NCBI RefSeq assembly: GCF_037572775.1
Contig: NZ_JBBHKA010000001.1
Span: 620,001 to 684,000 of the forward strand
DNA length: 64,000 bases
Direction: 5' to 3'
From: Ramlibacter sp. PS4R-6
GTDB taxonomy: Bacteria > Pseudomonadota > Gammaproteobacteria > Burkholderiales > Burkholderiaceae_C
Shown piece after piece: positions 26,346 through 35,941 of the stretch. The notes under the pieces are model-generated. The model did not search any database and had not been told where the DNA came from. It was given only the letters and a program-made list of their open reading frames with translations. The translations under genes were made by a program, and so were the position numbers. Each line of letters starts with the position of its first letter. Positions within the stretch are counted from its first letter, which is position 1.

Positions 26346-27635
26346 ATGAAGCGCGGTTTTTACACGTTGATGTCGGCCCAGTTCTTTTCGTCGCTGGCCG
26401 ATCAAGCGCTTTTCGTCGGGGCCGTCGAGTTGATCAAGTCGGGCGGCGGGCCCGAGTGGCAACGCGCCGCGCTGGTGCCGATCTTCGCCCTCTTCTACGT
26501 CGTGCTCGCGCCCTGGCTCGGCGCCTTCGCCGACGCCTGGCCCAAACGCAGTGTCATGTTCGTGAGCAACGCGATCAAGGTCGTGGGCTGCCTGATGATG
26601 CTGTTCGGCTCGCACCCCTTGCTCGCGTACGCGGTGGTCGGCCTGGGCGCCGCCGCCTACTCGCCGGCCAAGTACGGCATCCTCACCGAGATGCTGCCGG
26701 CCTCGCAGCTGGTGAAGGCCAACGGCTGGATCGAGGGCCTGACGATCGCCTCGATCATCCTGGGTATCCTGCTGGGCGGCCAGCTGGTGGGCAACGCGAT
26801 GTCCAGCCGCCTGCTGGCGCTGGACTTCCCCGTCATCGATACCGGCATCGACACGCCGCCCGAGGCCGCCATCGCGGTGCTGATCTTCATCTACGCCATC
26901 GCCGCGTGGTTCAACACGCGCATCCCGCTCACGGGCGTGGAGATGCGGCCGATGCCGAAGAACCCGCTGGAGCTGGTGCCCGATTTCTGGACCTGCAACT
27001 CGCGCCTGTGGCGCGACAAGCTGGGGCAGATCTCGCTGGCCACCACCACGCTGTTCTGGGGCGTGAGCGGCAACCTGCGCTACATCATCCTGGCGTGGAG
27101 CGCCGCGGCGCTGGGCTACAGCACCACGCAGGCCTCGTCGCTCGGCGGCGTGGTCGCCATCGGCACCGCCGTGGGCGCGATCGTCGCGTCGGTGCGCATG
27201 CGCCTGGATTCGGCGACCAACGTGATCCCCATGGGCATCCTGATGGGCGTGCTGATCATCGTGATGAACTTCATCCACAACGTCTGGGTGGCCGCGCCCT
27301 TCCTGATCCTGCTGGGCGGGCTGGGCGGCTTCCTGGTGGTGCCGATGAACGCGCTGCTGCAGCACCGCGGCCACAACCTCATGGGCGCGGGCCGCTCGAT
27401 CGCCGTGCAGAACTTCAACGAGCAGGCCTGCATCCTGGGGCTGGGCGCCTTCTACAGCCTGTCCACGGGCCTGGGCCTGACGGCCTTCGGCGCGATCACG
27501 GCCTTCGGCCTGGTGGTGGCCGGCATCATGTTCGTGATCCACCAGTGGCACCGCAGCAACTGCGTGAAATACGCCGAGGAACTCGAGCACCTGCTGCGCG
27601 TGGCGCGCCACGACAACGTGCATGCCGCCGAGTGA
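26346..27635 (+). CDS. lplT: Lysophospholipid transporter LplT
   Basis: 429-residue MFS flippase moving lysophosphatidylethanolamine across the inner membrane for re-acylation. Family marks: MKRGFYTLMSAQFFSSLADQA, AAAYSPAKYGILTEMLPASQLVKANGWIEG, and LLQHRGHNLMGAGRSIAVQNFNE. In Enterobacteria lplT is paired with the acyltransferase gene aas; no aas is here, a common situation in Burkholderiales. The stop overlaps the next EamA gene by 14 bp. Upstream lies a 104-bp divergent region shared with alr. Confidence 0.92.
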   Translation: MKRGFYTLMSAQFFSSLADQALFVGAVELIKSGGGPEWQRAALVPIFALFYVVLAPWLGAFADAWPKRSVMFVSNAIKVVGCLMMLFGSHPLLAYAVVGLGAAAYSPAKYGILTEMLPASQLVKANGWIEGLTIASIILGILLGGQLVGNAMSSRLLALDFPVIDTGIDTPPEAAIAVLIFIYAIAAWFNTRIPLTGVEMRPMPKNPLELVPDFWTCNSRLWRDKLGQISLATTTLFWGVSGNLRYIILAWSAAALGYSTTQASSLGGVVAIGTAVGAIVASVRMRLDSATNVIPMGILMGVLIIVMNFIHNVWVAAPFLILLGGLGGFLVVPMNALLQHRGHNLMGAGRSIAVQNFNEQACILGLGAFYSLSTGLGLTAFGAITAFGLVVAGIMFVIHQWHRSNCVKYAEELEHLLRVARHDNVHAAE

Positions 27636-28539
27636 GCGCCCGGGCGTCGCGCCCGCGCTTGCGCTCATGCTCAACGCCTTCGTGTGGGGCGTGTCGTGGT
27701 GGCCCTTCCGCGAACTCCAATCGCTCGGCCTGCACCCGCTGTGGGCCACGGCGCTGATCTACGCCGTGTCGCTGGCGCTGCTGCTCGCGGTGCGGCCGCA
27801 GGCGTGGCGGGGGCTGGCGCGCGAACCGATGCTGTGGGTGCTGCTGGCGGCCGCGGGCTTCACCAACGTCGGCTTCAACTGGGGCGTGACCGTCGGCGAC
27901 GTGGTGCGCGTGGTGCTGCTGTTCTACCTGATGCCGGCATGGACCGTGATCCTCGCGTGGATCATGCTCGGCGAGCGGCCGACGCGCTGGTCGCTGGTGC
28001 GCCTCGTGATCGCGATGGCCGGCGTGGTCATCGTGCTGAAGACGCCCGAGACACCCTGGCCGGTGCCGCAGTCGCTGCCGGACTGGCTCGCCATCGCGGG
28101 CGGCTTCAGCTTCGCGCTGACCAACATCGTGCTGCGCCGCCTGCGCCACGTCGAGGCGCCGGCGCGCATCTTCTCGATGTTCGCGGGCGGGGCGCTGCTG
28201 GCCGGCGCGTCGGCGCTGGTCGGCATGGGCGCGGGCGTGGTGCCGGCGCTGCCGGCGCCGCAGCTGGCGTGGACGGCCGTCGGCCTGGCGCTCAGCCTCG
28301 GCTTCCTCGCCAGCAATGTCGCGCTGCAGTACGGCGCGGCGCGGCTGGATGCGCATGCGTCGGCGCTCATCATGCTGTCGGAGATCGTGTTCGCCAGCGT
28401 GTCGTCGGTGGCGCTGGGCGCCGCGGTGCTCACCTGGCGCATCGCGGTCGGCGGCGCCTTGATCCTCTTCGCCGCGGTGTGGTCGGCGTGGGACGGGCGC
28501 ACAATAGGCGACCCATCCGCGAGAGGAGACGCGCCATGA
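27622..28539 (+). CDS. EamA/DMT-family transporter
   Basis: 305 residues, ten hydrophobic helices in two EamA repeats, starting [21 protein letters not shown] and with [30 protein letters not shown] as the most conserved stretch. It overlaps lplT by 14 bp, is translationally coupled, and precedes glutathione peroxidase with a 4-bp overlap. The substrate is unknown. It is not closely similar to the EamA protein at 24236, so the two are not a recent duplication. Confidence 0.85.
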   Translation: MPPSERPGVAPALALMLNAFVWGVSWWPFRELQSLGLHPLWATALIYAVSLALLLAVRPQAWRGLAREPMLWVLLAAAGFTNVGFNWGVTVGDVVRVVLLFYLMPAWTVILAWIMLGERPTRWSLVRLVIAMAGVVIVLKTPETPWPVPQSLPDWLAIAGGFSFALTNIVLRRLRHVEAPARIFSMFAGGALLAGASALVGMGAGVVPALPAPQLAWTAVGLALSLGFLASNVALQYGAARLDAHASALIMLSEIVFASVSSVALGAAVLTWRIAVGGALILFAAVWSAWDGRTIGDPSARGDAP

Positions 28540-29018
28540 CCACCATCTACGACTTCGAGGCCCAGCAGATCGACGGCAAGACGGTGCCGCTGTCCAAGTT
28601 CAAGGGCAAGCCGATGCTGATCGTGAACACGGCCAGCGCCTGCGGCTACACGCCGCAGTTCGCGGGGCTGGAGGAACTGCACAAGGCCTATGGCGGCAAG
28701 GGGCTGGTGGTGCTGGGCTTCCCGTGCAACCAGTTCGGCTCTCAGGACCCGGGCAGCAACGAGGAGATCTCCAGCTTCTGCCAGGTGAACTACGGCGTGA
28801 GCTTCCCGATGATGGCCAAGATCGACGTCAACGGCTCGGGCGCGCACCCGCTGTACCAGTGGCTGACCAAGGAAGCGCCGGGCGTGCTGGGCACCACGTC
28901 GATCAAGTGGAACTTCACCAAGTTCCTGGTGGGCAAGGACGGCGAGGTGATCAAGCGCTTCGGCCCGCAGGACGAGCCCAAGTCGCTCAAGAAGGATATC
29001 GAGAAGGCGTTGGCCTGA
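28536..29018 (+). CDS. Glutathione peroxidase family (thiol peroxidase)
   Basis: 160-residue thioredoxin-fold peroxidase reducing hydroperoxides. The peroxidatic cysteine is Cys36 in [11 protein letters not shown], where animal enzymes carry selenocysteine. The rest of the tetrad is visible in [13 protein letters not shown] and [12 protein letters not shown] good Shine-Dalgarno GAGAGGAG precedes ATG 28536. Reductant may be thioredoxin rather than glutathione, as for many Cys-type bacterial enzymes. It converges on the WYL regulator with 4 bp between stops. Confidence 0.92.
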   Translation: MTTIYDFEAQQIDGKTVPLSKFKGKPMLIVNTASACGYTPQFAGLEELHKAYGGKGLVVLGFPCNQFGSQDPGSNEEISSFCQVNYGVSFPMMAKIDVNGSGAHPLYQWLTKEAPGVLGTTSIKWNFTKFLVGKDGEVIKRFGPQDEPKSLKKDIEKALA

Positions 29019-29022
29019 CGCG

Positions 29023-29721
29023 CTACGCCGCGCGCTGCTCGCGCTGGCGGTCGTTCAGCCGCAGCAGGTCGGCCAGCGTGCGCCCCGGTTCGTCGCGGAA
29101 GCGCTCTTCCATCGTGCGCAGCTTGGCGATGCGGTCGATGCGGAAGGTGCGGAAGTCGTTGCGCCGTTCGCACCACGCCGACAGCGTCCACACCTTGCCC
29201 CAGTAGAAACATCCCAGCGGCCGCAGCACGCGCTCGCTGGGCTGGTCGCTCAGGTCCATGTAGTGCACGTGGACCTTGCGCCTGTCCTGCACCGCCTCGC
29301 GCAAGGCCTGCAAGGTCTGCTGCGACTGCTGCGACAGGCCGCCGTCGCCCGCGTACACCGCCAGCGCCTCGGCGGCCACGCGCGCGTCGACCGGCAGCAC
29401 CGACAGGATCTTGCCCAGCGCATCCTCGGCGCCTTGGGCCAGCGCCGGGTCCATCCATTGCTGCGCCAGGCGCACCGACGCGACGAGCGACTTGGCCTCG
29501 TCGTGCGTGAACATCATGGGCGGCAGGTCGAAGCCCGCGCCGAGGCGGTAGCCCAGGCCCGCCTCGCCCTCGAGCGGCACGCCCTGCAGCTGCAGGTCGG
29601 CGACGTCGCGGTAGATGGTGCGTTCGGAGACTTCGAGCCGCTGCGCGAGGTAGCGCGCGGTCGTGAGCCGCCGCCCGCGGATCAGCTGGATGATGTGGAA
29701 AAGTCGGTCGGCTCGGCGCAT
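29023..29721 (-). CDS. YafY-type HTH/WYL-domain transcriptional regulator
   Basis: 232 residues. N-terminal HTH_11 domain (MRRADRLFHIIQLIRGRRLTTARYLA, then EVSERTIYRDVADLQ) and a WYL ligand-sensing domain with VHVHYMDLSDQPSERVLRPLGCFYWGKVWTLSAWCERRNDFRTFRIDRI. I use ATG 29721 because MRRADRL is the family start; the longer frame adds 18 unrelated residues. WYL regulators sense nucleic-acid or nucleotide signals in some systems, but YafY relatives are mostly uncharacterised. No obvious target sits next to it. Confidence 0.9.
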   Translation of the reverse strand: MRRADRLFHIIQLIRGRRLTTARYLAQRLEVSERTIYRDVADLQLQGVPLEGEAGLGYRLGAGFDLPPMMFTHDEAKSLVASVRLAQQWMDPALAQGAEDALGKILSVLPVDARVAAEALAVYAGDGGLSQQSQQTLQALREAVQDRRKVHVHYMDLSDQPSERVLRPLGCFYWGKVWTLSAWCERRNDFRTFRIDRIAKLRTMEERFRDEPGRTLADLLRLNDRQREQRAA

Positions 29722-29762
29722 GGGGCAGTAAAAATACCGCATTGCGCGCCCGAGCGCACCTA

Positions 29763-29792
29763 CCCCTCCTGCCACAGACTTGTCAGGAGGGG
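29763..29792. repeat. Inverted repeat at the glcF stop codon
   Basis: CCCCTCCTG / CAGGAGGGG (9 bp, 12-nt loop) overlaps the glcF stop and lies 42 bp before the WYL start. There is no T-run on either side, so it is at best a weak terminator or an operator. Confidence 0.4.
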
Positions 29793-31012
29793 GATAGGGC
29801 CGAGTCCAGCACCTCGACCCAGTGCTTCACCGGGGTGGAAGTGCCCGCCTGCAGGTGGGTGATGCAGCCGATGTTGGCGGACACGATGGCAGCAGGCTCC
29901 AGCTCGCCGAGGTGGCGCAATTTGCGCTCGCGCAGCTCGTGCGCGATGTCCGCGTGCAGCACGGAATAGGTCCCGGCCGAGCCGCAGCACAGGTGCGATT
30001 CGGCGGGCGCCAGGCGCACGTCGAAACCCAGCTCCGCCAGGCCGCGCTCGACGCCGCCGCGCAGCTGCTGGCCGTGCTGGAGCGTGCACGGCGGGTGGAA
30101 GGCGAGCACGCCGCCCGCTGCGCGCACGCGGCCGCGCAGCGGCTCGACGAGCGCCGGCAGCAGCTCGCTCAGGTCGCGCGTGAGTTCGCTGATGCGCCGG
30201 GCCTTCTGCGCGTAAGCCGCATCGAGCTGGAGCGCATGGCCGTAGTCCTTCACCGTCACGCCGCAGCCCGACGCGTTCATCACGATGGCTTCGACCTCGC
30301 CGCGCTCGATGAACGGCCACCACGCGTCGATGTTGGCGCGCATCTGCGCCCGGCCGCCCTCCTGGTCGTTCAAGTGGAAGCGGATCGCGCCGCAGCAGCC
30401 GGCGCCCTTCGCGACGACCGTCTCGATGCCCGCCGCGTCGAGCACGCGCGCTGTCGCGGTATTGATGTTGGGCATCATCGCGGGCTGCACGCAGCCTTCG
30501 AGCAAGAGCACCTTGCGCGAGTGACTGCGCGTGGGCCAAGCGCCCGCGTGTTGCGGCTTCGGCACCTTGTCGCGCAGCACGCCCGGCAGCAGCGGCCGCA
30601 CGGCCTGGCCGACCTTCATCGCCGGTGCGAACAGCGGCGACGTCAGGCCCTCCTTGAGCAGCCAGCGCACCGTGCGCGAGCCCAGGCCGCGCTTCACCTT
30701 CTCGTCCACCACGCGCCGGCCGATGTCGACCAGCTTGCCGTACTCGACGCCGCTCGGGCAGGTGCTCTCGCAGTTGCGGCAGGTCAGGCACCGGTCCAGG
30801 TGCAGTTGCGTGTCGCGTGTGGGCTCGTGGCCTTCCAGCACCTGCTTGATCAGGTAGATGCGGCCGCGCGGGCCGTCCAGCTCGTCGCCCAGCACCTGGT
30901 AGCTGGGGCAGGTGGCCGTGCAGAAGCCGCAGTGCACGCAGCGGCGCAGCACCGCTTCGGCTTCGCGGCCCTCGGGCGTGTCCCGGAACTCCGGCGAGAG
31001 GTGGGTCTGCAT
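29783..31012 (-). CDS. glcF: Glycolate oxidase iron-sulfur subunit
   Basis: 409 residues. Two [4Fe-4S] ferredoxin-like motifs, CVHCGFCTATCPSY and CLTCRNCESTCPSGVEY, are followed by two CCG domains (VLLLEGCVQPAMMPN...GAGCCGAIRFH, and HPPCTLQH...HLCCGSAGTY). This is the GlcF subunit, transferring electrons from glycolate oxidation toward quinone at the membrane. It begins 3 bp after glcE. The flavoprotein glcD is not adjacent. Confidence 0.93.
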   Translation of the reverse strand: MQTHLSPEFRDTPEGREAEAVLRRCVHCGFCTATCPSYQVLGDELDGPRGRIYLIKQVLEGHEPTRDTQLHLDRCLTCRNCESTCPSGVEYGKLVDIGRRVVDEKVKRGLGSRTVRWLLKEGLTSPLFAPAMKVGQAVRPLLPGVLRDKVPKPQHAGAWPTRSHSRKVLLLEGCVQPAMMPNINTATARVLDAAGIETVVAKGAGCCGAIRFHLNDQEGGRAQMRANIDAWWPFIERGEVEAIVMNASGCGVTVKDYGHALQLDAAYAQKARRISELTRDLSELLPALVEPLRGRVRAAGGVLAFHPPCTLQHGQQLRGGVERGLAELGFDVRLAPAESHLCCGSAGTYSVLHADIAHELRERKLRHLGELEPAAIVSANIGCITHLQAGTSTPVKHWVEVLDSALSPS

Positions 31013-31015
31013 GCG

Positions 31016-32095
31016 TCAGAAGTCCGGGTATAGCCGGCCGCGGTTGAAGACGCCGGCCGGGTCGAATTCGCGCTTGAGCTCGCGGTGGATGCGGTCCAGC
31101 GGCGGCGCAAGCGGCGTGAAGCGCTGCGTCGCGCCGGCGTCGCGCGGCCGGAACAGCGTGGCGTGGCCGCCCGCGCGTTGCGCGGCGTCGCGGATGCGCG
31201 CGCCCTCGCCGGGGCGCGCCTGCACCCAGCGCTGCGCGCCGTGCCATTCGACGAGCGTGTCGCCCAGCTCCAGCACCGGCGCCGTCTGCGGCACCGAGAT
31301 GCGCCACAGGTCGCCGCCCTCGCGCGGCGCGAACCCTGGCAGCCGCTGGTCGCGGCACGCCAGCCATTGCGGCGCAGCCTCTTCGCTTCGCAACCGCTCG
31401 CCGCCGAGCGTGCGGCACGCGGCATCCACCGCGGCCACCGCGCCGCGCAAGCGCAGGGACAGCGTGCCGCGTCCCTGTTCGGCCGCCCACCAGCTCGCGT
31501 TGAGTGGCAAGGGCTGGCCGCCCCATTCGTTCAGGCGCCGCAGCGCTTCGGCCTGGGTCATGTCGAAGCGCAGCGTCGCTTCCGCTGGCGCGACGGGCAG
31601 CACCTTGAGGCTCACCTCGGCGATGAGGCCCAGCGTGCCGAGCGCGCCCACCATCAGGCGCGAGACGTCGTAGCCGGCGACGTTCTTCATCACCGTGCCC
31701 CCGAACGAGAGCAACTCGCCGCGGCCGTTCACGATCGTCACGCCCAGCACGTAGTCGCGCACCGGGCCGGCGCTCGCACGTGCGGGGCCCGCAAGGCCGG
31801 CGGCGACCATGCCGCCAACGGTTGTGCCTTCCGCAAAGTGCAGGGGCTCGAACGCGAGGCACTGGCCGCGTTCGGCCAGCACGGCCTCCAGTTCGGCCAG
31901 GCGCGTGCCGGCGCGCACGGTCACGACGAGCTCGCTCGGTTCGTACGCGGTGATCCCCGACAGGCCGAGCGTGGAGAGTTCTTCCCCGCGTGCCGGTTCG
32001 CCATAGAAATCCTTGGTCCCGCCGCCGCGGATGCGCAGCGTTTCGCCGCGCTGGGCGGCGTCACGGATGCGCTGGGTCACGGCCTCGACGGACAT
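31016..32095 (-). CDS. glcE: Glycolate oxidase FAD-binding subunit
   Basis: 359 residues with a VAO-type FAD-binding domain: RIRGGGTKDFYG, GITAYEPSELVVTVRAGTRLAELE, EGTTVGGMVAAGLAGPARASAG and FGGTVMKNVAGYDVSRLMVGALGTLGLI. It ends with the family's EFDPAGVFNRGRLYPDF. ATG 32095 begins the conserved N-terminus MSVEAVTQRIRDAAQRG. It is 50 bp downstream of the SMP-30 gene, so transcription could be shared, and is followed by glcF. Confidence 0.93.
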   Translation of the reverse strand: MSVEAVTQRIRDAAQRGETLRIRGGGTKDFYGEPARGEELSTLGLSGITAYEPSELVVTVRAGTRLAELEAVLAERGQCLAFEPLHFAEGTTVGGMVAAGLAGPARASAGPVRDYVLGVTIVNGRGELLSFGGTVMKNVAGYDVSRLMVGALGTLGLIAEVSLKVLPVAPAEATLRFDMTQAEALRRLNEWGGQPLPLNASWWAAEQGRGTLSLRLRGAVAAVDAACRTLGGERLRSEEAAPQWLACRDQRLPGFAPREGGDLWRISVPQTAPVLELGDTLVEWHGAQRWVQARPGEGARIRDAAQRAGGHATLFRPRDAGATQRFTPLAPPLDRIHRELKREFDPAGVFNRGRLYPDF

Positions 32096-32145
32096 GCGCG
32101 CATGGTAATTGGCGCGCCGCGTGCGCCCGCTTGAAATTTTCGGGA

Positions 32146-33030
32146 TCAGGCCCTGACGAAATTGACCGGCAGGCCCGGCACGTCGACCCGCGTGGCGATC
32201 ACCCCGTGATCCACGCCGGTGACGAAGAGCGTGCGCAAGTCGTCGCCGCCGAAGCACGGCATGGTCGGGCTGCGCATGGGCACATCGATGTCTTCGAGGA
32301 TTTCGCCCCCAGGCGACAGTTTCAGCAGCCGCCGGCCTTCGTACATCGCGCACCAGTAATTGCCTTGTGCGTCGACGCTCGCGCCATCCGGCCTGCCGCC
32401 ATAGCCCGGCTGGCCCGGCTGCCACCCGGCCGGCTTCGGTGGGAACTGGCGCAGCAGGCGCTCGTTGCGCATCGCGTTCGTGTTCGCATCCCAGTCCCAT
32501 TGGCGGATCACGTGTTGCGGCGTGTCGGTCCAGTAGAGCGTTTTCGCGTCGGGCGACCACGCGAGGCCGTTCGCCGTGGTGGCATTGCCGGCCTTGAGCG
32601 TCACCAGCGGCGCACCGCCGTTGCCGTTGTCGGGCCGCAGGTCGATGCAGAAGAGTTCGGCCTTGCGCTCGTCACGCGGCTCGTAGATCGTGCCGGCCCA
32701 GAAACGCCCCAGCGGGTCGGCCTTGCCGTCGTTGAAGCGGAACTTCGACGTGTCGTGCTCGAAGGGGACCACGCAGGTGAGTGCCGTGCCCCACTCGCGC
32801 GTGCGCCACATGCCGTCGCGCAGCGCCACGATGAGCCCGCCGCCTTCGACGGGCGCGATGCAACCGGGCTCGCTGGGCATCTCCCAGCTTTCGGTGGCGC
32901 CGCCGGCGCTGCGGCGCTTCAGCAGGCGCGCGGGGATGTCGACCCAATACAGGCAGCGTTCGTGCGGGTGCCAGAACGGCGATTCGCCCAGGCGATCGGG
33001 CTCGCCCGTCACGCGCTCCCAGTCCCTCAT
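32146..33030 (-). CDS. SMP-30/gluconolactonase-family lactonase
   Basis: 294-residue six-bladed beta-propeller of the SMP-30/gluconolaconase/LRE family, hydrolysing sugar lactones with a divalent metal. Seen: RLGESPFWHPHERCLYWVDIPA (metal-ligand Glu), KFRFNDGKADPLGRFWAGTIYEP, ATTANGLAWSPDAKTLYWTDT and GRPDGASVDAQGNYWCAMYEG. These carry the conserved Glu, Asn and Asp ligands. The start overlaps the aldose 1-epimerase stop by four bases, so an aldose to lactone to aldonate route is suggested. Which sugar is unknown. Confidence 0.9.
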   Translation of the reverse strand: MRDWERVTGEPDRLGESPFWHPHERCLYWVDIPARLLKRRSAGGATESWEMPSEPGCIAPVEGGGLIVALRDGMWRTREWGTALTCVVPFEHDTSKFRFNDGKADPLGRFWAGTIYEPRDERKAELFCIDLRPDNGNGGAPLVTLKAGNATTANGLAWSPDAKTLYWTDTPQHVIRQWDWDANTNAMRNERLLRQFPPKPAGWQPGQPGYGGRPDGASVDAQGNYWCAMYEGRRLLKLSPGGEILEDIDVPMRSPTMPCFGGDDLRTLFVTGVDHGVIATRVDVPGLPVNFVRA

Positions 33031-33875
33031 GCGCGGCGCTCCACCTCGATCGTCATCTGCGCCGACAGGGTCTCGCCCGGGCCCAGCGTGACCAGGCCGA
33101 GCGCTGCGGGATCGCCGCCCTGCGCCAGCGCCAGCGCGTTGTTGACGTGGCTCACCGGCTCGATGGCGATGTGGTCGCGCGCCGGCGTCGTGAAGACGAC
33201 GATGCGCGTGAGGTTCGAGCGCACGCGGATGTCGAACAGCGCGTCGCGCAAATGCGCCACGCCGTCCCAGCCGTCGAAACAATGGTCGACGTCCAGCGCC
33301 GCGATGTCGCCCGCGATGCCGCCGTTGGCGACGCGCCGCGTCGGCAGCTTGTCGTCGCCCATCTCCCAGCGGCCGGCCGTCTTCACGGCCAGCTGGGCGC
33401 CGGGACGCTTGACGAAGAAGGGATGCCAGCCGAGGCCCGCGGGTGCATCGCGGCCCGACTGGTTGGTGAGGGCCAGCGTGAACTCGGCCGCCTTCGGTGT
33501 CACACGGATCGTCTGCGAGGCATCGAAGGCGAACGGCCACGACGCGTCGGCGGCGTGCTCGAAGGAGAGCAATGCGTAGGAAGGCTCGCTGTCCAGGACC
33601 TGCCACGCGCGCTGCCAGCCGATGCCGTGGATGGCGTGCGGCTCCGTGCCGTTGTTGCGCACCAGCGGATGCAGCGTGCCCTGCCACTGCAGCGTGGCGC
33701 CGCCGATGCGGTTGGAGAACGGCACCAGCGGGTAGCTGCCCGACTGCCGCGCCGTCTCCAGCGGCACGGGCGCGGGACGCAGCACCGGCTCGCCGCCAAG
33801 CACCAGCTGCGTGACGCAGCCGCCCAGCCGCGGCTCGATGCGGCAGATGAGTTCGCCAGCGCGCAGTTCGACCAT
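33027..33875 (-). CDS. Aldose 1-epimerase family protein
   Basis: 282 residues of the galactose-mutarotase fold. Catalytic histidines in NNGTEPHAIHGIGWQ and LGWHPFFV and the catalytic glutamate in HIAIEPVSHVNNAL are present. I use ATG 33875 (MVELRAGELICRIEPRLGG): the longer frame from 33953 would read through the two amtB terminators. A CACAAT hexamer ends 6 nt before this ATG, with no Shine-Dalgarno sequence. It is first in the epimerase-lactonase-glcE-glcF run. Confidence 0.9.
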   Translation of the reverse strand: MVELRAGELICRIEPRLGGCVTQLVLGGEPVLRPAPVPLETARQSGSYPLVPFSNRIGGATLQWQGTLHPLVRNNGTEPHAIHGIGWQRAWQVLDSEPSYALLSFEHAADASWPFAFDASQTIRVTPKAAEFTLALTNQSGRDAPAGLGWHPFFVKRPGAQLAVKTAGRWEMGDDKLPTRRVANGGIAGDIAALDVDHCFDGWDGVAHLRDALFDIRVRSNLTRIVVFTTPARDHIAIEPVSHVNNALALAQGGDPAALGLVTLGPGETLSAQMTIEVERRA

Positions 33876-33907
33876 CGGCGCATTGTGCGCCGGGGACAAA
33901 AAAAGGG

Positions 33908-33921
33908 CCCGCTTCAGCGGG
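33908..33921 (-). terminator. Second terminator behind amtB
   Basis: Minus-strand hairpin CCCGC-TGAA-GCGGG followed by a 7-T tract (33898-33904). It backs up the stronger hairpin at 33932. Confidence 0.75.
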
Positions 33922-33931
33922 ACAAAAAAAA

Positions 33932-33951
33932 GGCCCGCCGGTGGGCGGGCC
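33932..33951 (-). terminator. Intrinsic terminator of the torF-glnK-amtB operon
   Basis: Minus-strand stem GGCCCGCC / GGCGGGCC with a 4-nt loop and an 8-T tract at 33924-33931, 41 nt after the amtB stop. A second hairpin follows in tandem, insulating the epimerase operon. Confidence 0.88.
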
Positions 33952-33992
33952 AATATCCAAAGGAGATCCTTGCTGTTCTTGTTCTTCGGTGA

Positions 33993-35540
33993 TCAGCGGT
34001 TGTAGGCCGTCTCGCCGTGGCTGGAGATGTCCAGGCCCTCGCGCTCTTCCTCTTCGGTGACGCGCAGGCCGATCACGATGTCGACGATCTTGTAGGCGAT
34101 CAGCGAGACCACGCCGGACCAGACGATGGTCAGGATGACGGCCTTGAACTGGATCCACACCTGGTCGGCGATGCCGCTCGAGCCCACCGTGGCCGTGACC
34201 CAGTCGGTCACCAGGCCGGGGCCGCCGAGCGCCTGCGTGTTGAACACGCCGGTGAGCAGCGCGCCGACGATGCCGCCGACGCCGTGCACGCCGAACACGT
34301 CGAGCGAGTCGTCCGCGCCAAGCATCTTCTTCAGGCCGTTCACGCCCCACAGGCACATGAAGCCGGCGACGAAGCCGATCACGATCGCGCCCATCAGGCC
34401 GACGTTGCCGCAGGCCGGGGTGATCGCCACGAGGCCGGCGACGGCGCCCGAGGCGGCGCCCAGCATGGAGGCCTTGCCCTTCATCAGCGCTTCACCGATG
34501 CACCAGGCGAGCACCGCGGCGGCGGTGGCCGAGAAGGTGTTCATGAAGGCCAGCACGGCGGTGTTGCCGGCTTCCAGCGCGGAGCCCGCGTTGAAGCCGA
34601 ACCAGCCCACCCACAGCAGCGAGGCGCCGACCATCGTGAGCGTCAGCGAGTGCGGCGTGAAGGCTTCCTTGCCGTAGCCCACGCGCTTGCCGATCATGTA
34701 CGCGCCCACCAGGCCCGCCACGGCGGCGTTGATGTGCACCACGGTGCCGCCCGCGAAGTCGAGCGCGCCCCATTGCCAGATCAGGCCGGCCTTGGCGTTC
34801 ACGGCATCGACCACTTCCTTGCCCGTGTAGGCGTCGGGGCCCATCCAGAACCACACCATATGGGCGATCGGCGCGTAGCTGAACGTGAACCACAGCACCA
34901 TGAAGAGCAGCATCGCGCTGAACTTGATGCGCTCGGCGAAGGCGCCGATGATCAGGCAGCAGGTGATGGCCGCGAACGTGGCCTGGAAGGCCATGAACAG
35001 CAGCTCGGGGATGTAGACGCCCTTGCTGAAGGTCGCGCCCATCGCGAACTCGCCCTTGGCGGGATCGAACAGGCCCTTCATGAACACGCGGTCGAAGCCG
35101 CCGACGAAGGAGTTGCCCTCCGTGAACGCCAGGCTGTAGCCGTACAGGCACCACAGCACCACGATCAGCGAGAACGTGACGAAGACCTGCATCAGCACGC
35201 TGAGCATGTTCTTGCTGCGCACGAGGCCGCCATAGAACAGCGCCAGTCCGGGGATCGACATCATGATGACGAGCAGCGTGGCGACGATCATCCAGGACAC
35301 GTCGCCCTTGTTCGGCACGGGCGCGGGTGCGGCCGATGCGGTGGCGGCGGCGCCCGAAGCGGCGACGGCGGCGGCAGGCGCCGCAGCCGGCTTGGCTTCG
35401 GCCGAGGCCGTGGCGGCCGCGGGGGCGGCCGCTGCCGGGGCGGATGCGGATGCAGCCGCCGGCGGGGTCTGGGCGAGCGCCGAGGCGCTGCCCGCGAGGA
35501 GGCCCAGGCCGAGGGCCAGGCTAGCGAGGAGGTGTTTCAT
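33993..35540 (-). CDS. amtB: Ammonium transporter AmtB
   Basis: 515-residue ammonium channel of the Amt/Rh family in the inner membrane. A signal sequence (residues 1-23, ending ALAQ) leads into an unusual 50-residue Ala/Pro/Ser-rich segment before TM1 (SWMIVATLLVIMMSIPGLALFYGGLVRSK). The pore twin histidines are in GGTVVHINAAVAG and VFGVHGVGG. The C-terminus EEEEREGLDISSHGETAYNR is the conserved GlnK-contact tail. It is preceded by glnK, 32 bp upstream, and ends in tandem terminators. Confidence 0.94.
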   Translation of the reverse strand: MKHLLASLALGLGLLAGSASALAQTPPAAASASAPAAAAPAAATASAEAKPAAAPAAAVAASGAAATASAAPAPVPNKGDVSWMIVATLLVIMMSIPGLALFYGGLVRSKNMLSVLMQVFVTFSLIVVLWCLYGYSLAFTEGNSFVGGFDRVFMKGLFDPAKGEFAMGATFSKGVYIPELLFMAFQATFAAITCCLIIGAFAERIKFSAMLLFMVLWFTFSYAPIAHMVWFWMGPDAYTGKEVVDAVNAKAGLIWQWGALDFAGGTVVHINAAVAGLVGAYMIGKRVGYGKEAFTPHSLTLTMVGASLLWVGWFGFNAGSALEAGNTAVLAFMNTFSATAAAVLAWCIGEALMKGKASMLGAASGAVAGLVAITPACGNVGLMGAIVIGFVAGFMCLWGVNGLKKMLGADDSLDVFGVHGVGGIVGALLTGVFNTQALGGPGLVTDWVTATVGSSGIADQVWIQFKAVILTIVWSGVVSLIAYKIVDIVIGLRVTEEEEREGLDISSHGETAYNR

Positions 35541-35572
35541 GGTTCGTCTCTTGTCTCTTGAGAGGGGCCGCT

Positions 35573-35941
<369 letters not shown>

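Noticed and set aside
24236..28539. The two EamA transporters as a recent duplication
   Set aside because: Apart from general helix composition they share no long similar stretches, so they are ordinary distant family members.
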